Part shown: piece by piece, positions 28,576 through 36,397 of the stretch
How positions within the stretch are numbered: position 1 is the first letter of the stretch
Layout: the number at the start of each line of letters is the position of its first letter
DNA from: UBA11986 sp031402435
GTDB lineage: Bacteria; Bacteroidota; Ignavibacteria; UBA10030; UBA6906
Reading direction: 5' to 3'
Assembly (NCBI GenBank): GCA_031402435.1
Contig: JANNSJ010000045.1
Coordinates: 1 to 64,000 of the forward strand
DNA: 64,000 nt
Translations under genes and position numbers: made by a program
Notes under the pieces: model-generated
The model's database searches: none
What the model saw: the letters and a program-made list of their open reading frames with translations, nothing else
What the model was told of the DNA's origin: nothing

Positions 28576-29162
28576 ATCTCGATTACACGGATGGTCAAAC
28601 ACCGCTGGATGAAGATGAGAAGGACGACCTCCTGATTTCCACCATCACGACACGTGGTGAGCTTAACGAATTTGAACAGCTTGGAGTCGAGAAGGCCATC
28701 GAATGGACGATGAAGAGAAAGCTCGGTCTCCCAAAAATTCTCACCGAGGATTTTGTAAAGGAATTGCACAGGAGGATGTTTGAGGATATTTGGAAGTGGG
28801 CAGGACAATTTCGAACATCGAACAAGAACCTTGGAGTTGACAAAAATGAAATTCGCACCGAGGTAAGGAAGCTCTTGGATGATTGCCAATACTGGATCGA
28901 TCACAACGTGTTTGCCGGGGATGAGATCGCGGTGAGATTCAGCCACCGAATGGTTTCGATCCATCCGTTCTCAAACGGGAACGGAAGACATTCCCGCCTC
29001 ATTGCAGATATTCTTGTAAGCCATGGATTTGGTCGGCCCTTCTTTTCATGGGGGAGTATCAACTTGACGGCACAAGGCGCCGCACGGTCGGCGTATCTGA
29101 AAGCTCTTCGCGCAGCCGATGATAACGATTATCAATCACTCATTGATTTTGCAAGACAATGA
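28566..29162 (+). CDS. Mobile mystery protein B (Fic-domain protein)
   Basis: 198 residues. The Fic catalytic motif is HPFSNGNGRHSR at about residue 138, preceded by the FVKELHRRMFEDIWKWAGQF and FRTSNKNLGVDKNEI elements typical of the family. Fic proteins transfer AMP or related groups to target proteins, often as toxins. Co-translation with the HTH gene indicates a toxin-antitoxin-like mobile module, inserted between glycan-use genes. The catalytic His and the glycine-rich anion loop are intact. Confidence 0.87.
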   Translation: MGLDLDYTDGQTPLDEDEKDDLLISTITTRGELNEFEQLGVEKAIEWTMKRKLGLPKILTEDFVKELHRRMFEDIWKWAGQFRTSNKNLGVDKNEIRTEVRKLLDDCQYWIDHNVFAGDEIAVRFSHRMVSIHPFSNGNGRHSRLIADILVSHGFGRPFFSWGSINLTAQGAARSAYLKALRAADDNDYQSLIDFARQ

Positions 29163-29178
29163 GGATGGTGGGGTAGAG

Positions 29179-29340
29179 ATGACGACCGATGAGTACCGGT
29201 TTCTGGTTCATCCTGTTGTCATGGGATGTGGAAAGCATTTCTTCAAAGACGGAATGCATACCACGAGGCTGAAGCTTGTCAAAACCAAAACGCTTGACCT
29301 GGGGGTCATTCTCCTTAGCTACGAGCCGGCAAGAAGTTAG
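29179..29340 (+). pseudogene. C-terminal remnant of a RibD-C/dihydrofolate-reductase-like protein
   Basis: The frame reads DEYRFLVHPVVMGCGKHFFKDG then LKLVKTKTLDLGVILLSYEPARS, the last about 50 residues of RibD C-terminal-domain (DHFR-like) proteins. The N-terminal three quarters, including the NADPH site, is absent. It directly follows the mobile mystery pair, suggesting that the pair's arrival truncated it. Confidence 0.7.
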
Positions 29341-29398
29341 TAGACATTGCTCTGAGGTTGACTGCGGAGGGGCTGGTGCTATATTAACTGTGAGCTAT

Positions 29399-32300
29399 AT
29401 GAATGGAATAAGTACTTGCCGTAGTACGGTGGTTATTCAAAAGCACGGCGGGCGTCTTTGGGTCGCAATTGCTGTGGTTCTTTTTGTCTCCCTCGCGTCT
29501 GCCCAGCAAATCACCATCCCACGCATCGAACAGATGCCCAATATGCCATCGCCGTACGTCATGCGCAACTGGAAACAGGTGTCGCTCGGGTATGATTCGC
29601 TTGTCTTCGATTTTGGTCGCACCGGTCAGTACCTTCCGTTAGTCTGGTTGAACACAAGCACCATCAACTATCCGAACCATAACAGCTTCGGGTTGCATAC
29701 TGTTGTCGGGACGACAGCTCCGGGATCTGCAGAAGGCATCAACACGTTGCCGGCGGTTGTCGGCGCATCGTTAAGCGGGATAAACAAGAGCAGCCAGAAC
29801 GGGTACAACTGGCCGCTGATGGCGGAGGAGTGGTTTAACCGCCGCCCGTCTCAGAACGTTTACAAGAACCACCCTGTCGATGATTCGGGCAACGATTGGT
29901 GGTACGAAACGATGCCGAATGTGTTCTTCTACCAACTCCAGCATCTGTATCCGGGCATGGGCGATTTCAACCATCAATTCACAACGGTTGCTGATAGATG
30001 GCTCCAAGCAGCGAAAGCAATGGGAGGTAGAACGACTCCGTGGCAAGTTCCAAACATGAATCACCGCGGTTGGTTCCTGCAGACTATGACGCCGTACGAC
30101 AACGGTGTTCTTGAGCCGGAGGCTGCCGGAGCTTTGGCCTGGCTGTTTTACAATGCGTACGTCAGAACTGACAGCGCACAATACCGGGTCGGCGCGGAGT
30201 GGGCTATGGAATTCCTCAATAGCTACGGTTCGAATCCATCGTACGAGCTGCAGCTTGCGTATGGAACGTACATTGCTGCACGGATGAACGCCGAACTCGG
30301 CACAACGTACGATCTCCAACGGATGGTCAACTGGAATTTCGATGTCGGGCCGTTGCGCTCGTGGGGCGCGATTGTTGGCAACTGGGGTGGCTACGATTGC
30401 AGCGGACTTATCGGCGAAGTGAATGGATCGAACGACTACGCCTTTGCCATGAACACGTTCGAGCAGGTCGGCGCTCTCGTTCCAATGGTTCGCTACGATG
30501 ACCGTTTTGCGCGGGCAATCGGCAAATGGGTGTTGAACGCAGCCAATGCCGCCCGACTCTTCTATCCAAATTCATTGCCTTCCAATCATCAGGACAGCTA
30601 CCCGTGGGCGCAGCAGTATGATCCCAACTCATACATTGCTTATGAAGCTTTGCGTCAGACCCGCAACAGTGTCAGTCCTTTTGCAACGGGTGACTTCATC
30701 AGCAGTGGTGGTGGACAGACGAACCTGTCGCTCTATGGCTCGTCGCATGTCGGCATTCTTGGCGGCATCATTGACACGACAAACGTGCCGATGATCCTTC
30801 GGCTTGATGCTCTGAAGACGGACTATTTCCACGCACCCGCATATCCCACGTATCTCTATTTCAATCCGTACGGCGTCTCGCAATCAGTCAACATTGATGT
30901 TGGCAGCGGGCAACATGATTTGTACGATGGTGTTACGAACTCGTTTTTGCGCACAGGCGTCAGCGGTATGACATCATTCATAATACCTCCTAATAGCGCT
31001 GTACTTGTTGCGATCACTCCGTCTGGAGGTGTGGTGAGTTATGATCTCGACAAGATGTTGATCGACGGTATTGTGGTTGATTATCGTTCCGGCCAGCTCG
31101 TTACTAACTATCCACCGAGAATCAAGAGTCTTGCGCCTGAGCTTTCAGCCGTTCTGCGCGGAGGCAGCACCCAGCTCTTTTGTACAGCAACAGATCGTAA
31201 CAGCGACACACTTCAATATCTCTGGAATGTAGATGGGGGAATAGTCACGGGGAGCGGATCCAATGTCGTGTGGACTGCGCCGAATGCCTTGGGAAATGTC
31301 TCAGTCAGTTGCATCATCGACGATGGACATGGCGGCAGTGATACCGCAACGACATCCGTCCAGGTCGCGGCCTTCTTCAATATTCCACCAATAATCTCCG
31401 ACCTTGTTGCCCGTCCACGAAAGATCGATCTTAGCGCGACGAGCCAGATTACCTGCGCAGCATCGGACCCGGATGGCGACACTCTTTCATACATCTGGAG
31501 CGCGACAAGCGGCCTGATAGTCGGCAATGGCTCTACTGCAACATGGACGGCACCTTCAGTGGCAGGAAACCATTTCGTGTTCTGTACCGTGAATGATGGA
31601 CGTGGCGGCTCTACAACCGATAGCATCGGCATTGAGGTGCGGGATTTCTCTCAAACACAGACCGGCAGCCAGGTTGCCTTTTATCCGTTCAGCGGCAACG
31701 CAATTGATTCAAGTGGGTTTAACAATAACGGAACAGTTCACGGCGCACTCCTGACGCCCAACCGGCTGGGCGTTCCGAACAGCGCTTACTCCTTCGATGG
31801 GAACATGGCCTACATCGAAGTGCCGAACAGTGCGAGCCTGAACTTTCAACAATCCGTCACGATCAACTTCTGGATGAGAGTGGACGCGTTCTATGAACGC
31901 GAACAGCATCCTCTTTCACATGGTAACTGGCAGAATAGGTGGAAAATCTCCATCTCCAACCGGCGTCTCCGGTGGACTGTAAAGACGACGACGGGAACAA
32001 AAGACCTCGACTCAGAGACAGAGCTGTCCACAAATGTCTGGTACAACGTTACCGTTCTGTACAGTGGTTCAGACTTCGAAGTGTATCTGAATGGCGACCT
32101 CGATGCGTTCACGTCCTGGTCCGGGACCATTCTCCAAACAGCAATCAACATGACGGTGGGCCAGGTGCTGCCAACCAACCAGGGATTCAATTTCAATGGT
32201 GTGTTGGATGACATTCGCATCTACAACTATGCGCTGTCGGTTCAGCAGATTGAAGCTTTGTCCGGTGGAACGACGGGGATTGGTGAAGATGGACAGCCGA

Positions 32301-32608
32301 CAGTCCCCACGGAGTACGCTTTGGAACAGAACTATCCGAATCCGTTTAATCCAACAACCACGATAGTTTTTACCCTCCCCTCAAGAAGTATAACTTATGC
32401 CGAGGGGAGGGGAAGGGTGGGGTCGACCGTGACGATCAAGGTGTACGATCTTCTTGGCCGTGAACTTGCAACTCTCGTCAATGAAAAGCTGGAGCCCGGC
32501 AAGCACGCGGTTACGTACGACGCGTCGACACTTTCAAGCGGCGTGTATTTTTATAGGCTGACATCACCGGCAGGAACCATCACGAGAAAGATGATTCTGT
32601 TGCGTTAG
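29399..32608 (+). CDS. Large exported protein: helical-barrel domain, Ig-like repeats, LamG domain, sorting domain
   Basis: About 1069 residues from the ATG at 29399, which gives a signal peptide (VAIAVVLFVSLASAQQ). The N-terminal about 550 residues look like an alpha/alpha-barrel (NWPLMAEEWFNRRPSQNVYK, MTPYDNGVLEPEAAGALAWL, YAFAMNTFEQVGALVPMVRY). Two PKD/Ig-like repeats follow (TATDRNSDTLQYLWNVDGG; AASDPDGDTLSYIWSATSG). A LamG-type domain runs from VAFYPFSGNAIDSSGFNNNG to VLDDIRIYNYALSVQQIEAL. The end is a T9SS sorting domain (NYPNPFNPTTTIVFTLP ... SGVYFYRLTSP), interrupted by an in-frame palindromic insertion. Possibly a surface glycan-active enzyme; catalytic class not recognised. Confidence 0.78.
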   Translation: MNGISTCRSTVVIQKHGGRLWVAIAVVLFVSLASAQQITIPRIEQMPNMPSPYVMRNWKQVSLGYDSLVFDFGRTGQYLPLVWLNTSTINYPNHNSFGLHTVVGTTAPGSAEGINTLPAVVGASLSGINKSSQNGYNWPLMAEEWFNRRPSQNVYKNHPVDDSGNDWWYETMPNVFFYQLQHLYPGMGDFNHQFTTVADRWLQAAKAMGGRTTPWQVPNMNHRGWFLQTMTPYDNGVLEPEAAGALAWLFYNAYVRTDSAQYRVGAEWAMEFLNSYGSNPSYELQLAYGTYIAARMNAELGTTYDLQRMVNWNFDVGPLRSWGAIVGNWGGYDCSGLIGEVNGSNDYAFAMNTFEQVGALVPMVRYDDRFARAIGKWVLNAANAARLFYPNSLPSNHQDSYPWAQQYDPNSYIAYEALRQTRNSVSPFATGDFISSGGGQTNLSLYGSSHVGILGGIIDTTNVPMILRLDALKTDYFHAPAYPTYLYFNPYGVSQSVNIDVGSGQHDLYDGVTNSFLRTGVSGMTSFIIPPNSAVLVAITPSGGVVSYDLDKMLIDGIVVDYRSGQLVTNYPPRIKSLAPELSAVLRGGSTQLFCTATDRNSDTLQYLWNVDGGIVTGSGSNVVWTAPNALGNVSVSCIIDDGHGGSDTATTSVQVAAFFNIPPIISDLVARPRKIDLSATSQITCAASDPDGDTLSYIWSATSGLIVGNGSTATWTAPSVAGNHFVFCTVNDGRGGSTTDSIGIEVRDFSQTQTGSQVAFYPFSGNAIDSSGFNNNGTVHGALLTPNRLGVPNSAYSFDGNMAYIEVPNSASLNFQQSVTINFWMRVDAFYEREQHPLSHGNWQNRWKISISNRRLRWTVKTTTGTKDLDSETELSTNVWYNVTVLYSGSDFEVYLNGDLDAFTSWSGTILQTAINMTVGQVLPTNQGFNFNGVLDDIRIYNYALSVQQIEALSGGTTGIGEDGQPTVPTEYALEQNYPNPFNPTTTIVFTLPSRSITYAEGRGRVGSTVTIKVYDLLGRELATLVNEKLEPGKHAVTYDASTLSSGVYFYRLTSPAGTITRKMILLR
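32367..32424. repeat. C/G-rich palindromic repeat inside a sorting domain
   Basis: An arm TTTACCCTCCCCTC faces GAGGGGAGGGGAAGGGTGGG across about 20 bases. It is in frame and adds about 16 residues (SRSITYAEGRGRVGS) between TTTIVFTLP and VTIKVYDLLG, which are adjacent in the other sorting domains of this window. Confidence 0.8.
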
Positions 32609-32630
32609 AAAGTCGGTTGAGAGGGGTTTC

Positions 32631-32706
32631 TCACCGCAGAGACGCTGAGAGAGATAAAGCAATAAACCCAACAGTTATACTCCGCGTCTCCGCGACTCGG
32701 CGGTGA
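32631..32706. repeat. Palindromic repeat CACCGCAGAGACGC ... GCGTCTCCGCG
   Basis: The left arm TCACCGCAGAGACGCTGAGA is answered by TCCGCGTCTCCGCGACTCGG and CGGTGA. It fills most of the gap between the surface protein and the beta-mannosidase gene. It may act as a transcription or mRNA-stability boundary; this cannot be read from sequence. Confidence 0.8.
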
Positions 32707-32734
32707 AGCTTTTCATATTTGACCATAGGATTTC

Positions 32735-35194
32735 ATGAAGAAGATCGATCTCAACGGCAAGTGGCAATTCAAGGCAATCAACACGTACAAATCTCTCCCC
32801 GGGAGCCAACGCGGTGTTGCTCAATGGATGAATGCGATAGTGCCCGGGACCGTCCATACCGACTTGATGGCTAATAAACAAATTGCCGATCCATTCTACA
32901 GAATGAATGAGAACGACGTGCAATGGGTGGATCAGCATCAATGGGTCTACAAACGTGAGTTCAGAGTTCCTGCCTCCCTACTCACTCAGGATGCAATTCA
33001 GCTTGTGTGTGAAGGTCTTGATACGTACGCACAGGTTCGTATCAACGGGAAGCTTGTCGGCGAGACTGCGAATATGTTTGTCGATCACCGAATGGATGTG
33101 AAGAAACACGTAAGAGTAGGGAAGAATACCATTGAGATTCTGTTCGACTCGCCAACGATCCGCACGAAGGCACTTGAGAAAAAGCATGGAGCTTTGCGTG
33201 TTGCCCTTGAGCCGCCTCGTGTATATGTCAGAAAAGCGCAGTACTCATTCAGTTGGGATTGGGGTCCGAAGCTCACGACTTCAGGCATCTGGCGAAACAT
33301 CTCGCTCGAAGCATTTTCATTCGCCCGGTTGAAGCATCCGCACGTGAAGATTCTTTCGCTGAACAGCCGTGAGGCTGTCGTCCAGGTCTCTGTCGAAGTA
33401 GAGCACGCTCAGCGAACCGGACTGTCCGTCAGTTTGCTCCTCATCGGTGAGGAGTCGTACGCCGAACAAACTTCTATCGTGCGCGGCAGTACGGTCATGA
33501 CAACATTCCGTATTCCGAAACCGAAACTCTGGTGGCCGAACGGGTACGGTGAGCAACCGATGTATAGTGTCCTGCTCTCGCTCCAGAAGGATGGAGAGGA
33601 AATCCACTGGCTTGAAGTTCCGTTTGCACTGCGTACCGTGAAGCTCGTTCAGAAGAAAGACAGCGAAGGCAAATCCTTCATCGTTGAGATCAATGGAAAG
33701 AAGATGTACTGCAAGGGTGCCGATTGGATTCCGTCCGATAACTTCATTCCACGCATTGCGGATTCAACGTATGAGACGTTGCTGCATCTTGCGAAGGATG
33801 CGCACATGAACATGATCCGCGTCTGGGGTGGAGGTATCTATGAGCAGGACATCTTCTACAACATCTGCGACCGGCTTGGCCTGATGGTGTGGCAGGATTT
33901 CATGTACGCATGTGGCGAATATCCCGATCAACCATGGTTTCTAAAGCAGGCAAAGGAAGAGGCAGAAAAGGTTGTGAAGAGATTGAGGAATCATCCAAGC
34001 ATCGTTGTCTGGTGCGGCAACAATGAATGTGAATGGCTTTTCTGTACCGAGAATCCGGATAAGACTCCGGATGATATGGCGGGTTCGAAGATCTTCCGCG
34101 AGATTCTCCCGCTCGCAGTCGCCCGATACGATGGGACTCGTCCATACTGGCGCAGTTCACCGTTCGGTGAAGGTTTCCCGAATGCGGAATCAAATGGCAC
34201 GCATCATCAATGGACTGTGTGGAGTTTCTGGAAAGACTACAAAGAATACGAGAATGACAATGCACGCTTCGTGGCGGAGTTCGGTTTCCAGGCTCCTGCA
34301 AATAGGAAGACGTTTGAGGAAGTCAGCATACGTTCTGATCGTCATCCGCAAAGCCGGTTCATGGATCACCACAACAAGCACGTTGAAGGGCCCGAACGGC
34401 TGTTCAGATTTCAGTCCGCTCACTATCAGGTGGGTACATCGTTCGACGACTTCATCTACAAAGGACAGCTTGTCCAGGCCGAAGCGCTGAAGTGTGCCGT
34501 TGAACATTGGCGTCGGCGAAAGTTCAACACTGCCGGCTCATTGTTCTGGCAGTTGAATGATTGCTGGCCCGTCAGTAGTTGGGCGGTCATCGATTCTGCA
34601 CTACGGCCCAAGGCTGGATACTATTTTGCAAAGAAGTTCTTTGCGCCTGTTCTTCTGAGTTTCAAGAAGTCAAGGGATGTGCTGGAAGTCTGGGTTACGA
34701 ACGATGAGTTGAACACCATTTCAGGTAAGATTGAATTGAGCTTCCGGTCATTTGCTGGAAGGAAGACATGGGAGAAGAAACTCAAATGCAATGTGAGAAC
34801 AAACTCATCTTCAAAGGTACATGAAATTGAGTTGTCCCAGTTTGCGAAACACGATTCAACCAGTCACTATTTCTTCGGCCGGTTATTGACCGCAGATGGT
34901 TTCTCCTCCGAGCAACGCTACTTCCTGCATGAACCGAAGCATCTTATTCTGCCGAAGACCAAGCTAACAACTCTGCTGAAGTCTGGTAAGAATGGTGAAT
35001 GGAGGTTGAACATCACATCAAAACATTTTGCAAAGAACGCAAGGGTAGAGATTGGTGGGGAGGATATCGTCTTTGATGACAACTACTTCGACATTGATCC
35101 GGGGGCAACCAGAGTTGTGCGGTTCAGATCCGATTTGATGGCTCGAGACCTGAAGAAACGTCTGAAGTTGAAATGGATTGAACCTCAGCCATGA
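32735..35194 (+). CDS. Beta-mannosidase (GH2)
   Basis: 819 residues, no signal peptide, so cytoplasmic. GH2 order is clear: jelly-roll N-terminus (LNGKWQFKA, VPGTVHTDLMANKQI, YSFSWDWGPKLTTSGIWRNI), Ig-like domain, then the TIM barrel (MIRVWGGGIYEQDIFYNICD, WQDFMYACGEYPD). The acid/base is Glu431 in WCGNNECEW and the nucleophile is Glu515 in FVAEFGFQ. The WDWGPK and VWGGGIYE signatures separate beta-mannosidases from beta-galactosidases. It releases mannose from the non-reducing end of beta-mannosides. The next gene, a GH130 protein, overlaps it by 4 bases, so the two work on the same substrate. Confidence 0.93.
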   Translation: MKKIDLNGKWQFKAINTYKSLPGSQRGVAQWMNAIVPGTVHTDLMANKQIADPFYRMNENDVQWVDQHQWVYKREFRVPASLLTQDAIQLVCEGLDTYAQVRINGKLVGETANMFVDHRMDVKKHVRVGKNTIEILFDSPTIRTKALEKKHGALRVALEPPRVYVRKAQYSFSWDWGPKLTTSGIWRNISLEAFSFARLKHPHVKILSLNSREAVVQVSVEVEHAQRTGLSVSLLLIGEESYAEQTSIVRGSTVMTTFRIPKPKLWWPNGYGEQPMYSVLLSLQKDGEEIHWLEVPFALRTVKLVQKKDSEGKSFIVEINGKKMYCKGADWIPSDNFIPRIADSTYETLLHLAKDAHMNMIRVWGGGIYEQDIFYNICDRLGLMVWQDFMYACGEYPDQPWFLKQAKEEAEKVVKRLRNHPSIVVWCGNNECEWLFCTENPDKTPDDMAGSKIFREILPLAVARYDGTRPYWRSSPFGEGFPNAESNGTHHQWTVWSFWKDYKEYENDNARFVAEFGFQAPANRKTFEEVSIRSDRHPQSRFMDHHNKHVEGPERLFRFQSAHYQVGTSFDDFIYKGQLVQAEALKCAVEHWRRRKFNTAGSLFWQLNDCWPVSSWAVIDSALRPKAGYYFAKKFFAPVLLSFKKSRDVLEVWVTNDELNTISGKIELSFRSFAGRKTWEKKLKCNVRTNSSSKVHEIELSQFAKHDSTSHYFFGRLLTADGFSSEQRYFLHEPKHLILPKTKLTTLLKSGKNGEWRLNITSKHFAKNARVEIGGEDIVFDDNYFDIDPGATRVVRFRSDLMARDLKKRLKLKWIEPQP

Positions 35195-36258
35195 ACTACA
35201 AAGAGAATACTCTACCGAAAGTTCACCGCCTCAATAATTGCAACCCGATCGTCCAAAAGGTTTCATCCCACCCGTGGGAGAACAAGGTAACGTTCAATCC
35301 GGCCTGTGTGTTTGTGGAGGACAGGCCCGAGCTTGATGCGATCATTGCCGGACTTCCTTTCAGCCATGAGGTCAAACGCATGCTTTCAGCGGAGCGGGCG
35401 CTCTGCTTTCTACTTTACCGGGCACAAGGAACGAAGACAGAGTCGCAGGACTACACGCACTCATCCATCGGTCTTGCGATATTGAGTCCCGATTTGAAAG
35501 TTCTTGCGCGCCACACTGAGCCTGTCATTCTACCCGACATGGAGTACGACAACCTCGGCGTGGAAGATGGCAGAATCACAAAAGTCGGCGACAAGTATGT
35601 TATGATGTATTGTGCCTATGGTTCCGGTCAGCCGAAGAACAATATCCGGATCGCCATTGCCTCGACCGTCGATTTCCTGCACTGGGAAAAACACGGATTG
35701 CTGAAGGGGGACCTCAACGCAATCGATAACAAGAATGCGATGCTCTTCCCCGGCCGGGTCAACGGGAAATATCTCATGCTTCACAGGCCGATGGAAGGAA
35801 AGGATGCAATGTCGATCCACTGGGCGGAGGCGGATGATATCTTTGGCGAGTGGAGCAGCCGTGGATCATTGATGAAGCCAATTCCCAACGCTGCGTTTGT
35901 CGATACTTGGATTGGTGGCGGTTCGCCCCCGTTAATGTTGCCTGATGGCCGGTTTCTGATCATCTATCATATCGGCAACCGGAAGGCAGATGGAGTCAGA
36001 GAGTATGACCTGGGGATTGCCATTGGAGATCCCTCGCAGTCGGAATTCATTGTCAAACGGAACGAACCGTTACTGCGACCCGAGTTTCATGCGGAAACAA
36101 CGGGTGACGCAGAGCTTGGAGTCAATAACGTTGTGTTCATTTGCGGTGCATTTTTCTCTCACGGTGATCTGTTCTTCCCGTATGCCGGGGCGGATAGTGT
36201 TGTGTTAGCAGGGAAGATTCCGAAGAGCGAAATCGATCGCTACCTCGATGTGGTGTAA
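35191..36258 (+). CDS. GH130 beta-mannoside phosphorylase or mannosidase
   Basis: 355 residues, five-bladed beta-propeller family. Typical pieces are VTFNPACVF, YDNLGVEDGRITKVGDKYVM, NAIDNKNAMLFPGRVNGKYL, WIGGGSPPLMLPDGRFLIIY and AELGVNNVVFICGAFF. The candidate proton donor is Asp126 in GVEDGRIT; many relatives have EDPRI, so the Gly is unusual. GH130 enzymes cleave beta-mannosidic bonds, usually by phosphorolysis to mannose-1-phosphate. Phosphorylase versus hydrolase depends on phosphate-binding residues that I cannot place without alignment. It is coupled to the beta-mannosidase gene. Confidence 0.88.
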   Translation: MNYKENTLPKVHRLNNCNPIVQKVSSHPWENKVTFNPACVFVEDRPELDAIIAGLPFSHEVKRMLSAERALCFLLYRAQGTKTESQDYTHSSIGLAILSPDLKVLARHTEPVILPDMEYDNLGVEDGRITKVGDKYVMMYCAYGSGQPKNNIRIAIASTVDFLHWEKHGLLKGDLNAIDNKNAMLFPGRVNGKYLMLHRPMEGKDAMSIHWAEADDIFGEWSSRGSLMKPIPNAAFVDTWIGGGSPPLMLPDGRFLIIYHIGNRKADGVREYDLGIAIGDPSQSEFIVKRNEPLLRPEFHAETTGDAELGVNNVVFICGAFFSHGDLFFPYAGADSVVLAGKIPKSEIDRYLDVV

Positions 36259-36397
36259 TCCCCGTACACCCGGCTGGCAGCGGGTTCAATTGCATTTCTC
36301 TCGCATTTCCTCTACATTTTTGCAGGCTTACTTGTGCAGGGTTGCGGGGAAAGGGCGTGAGCCAGTTGTTGCTCGTCCTTAACCCTTTGGCATATCC

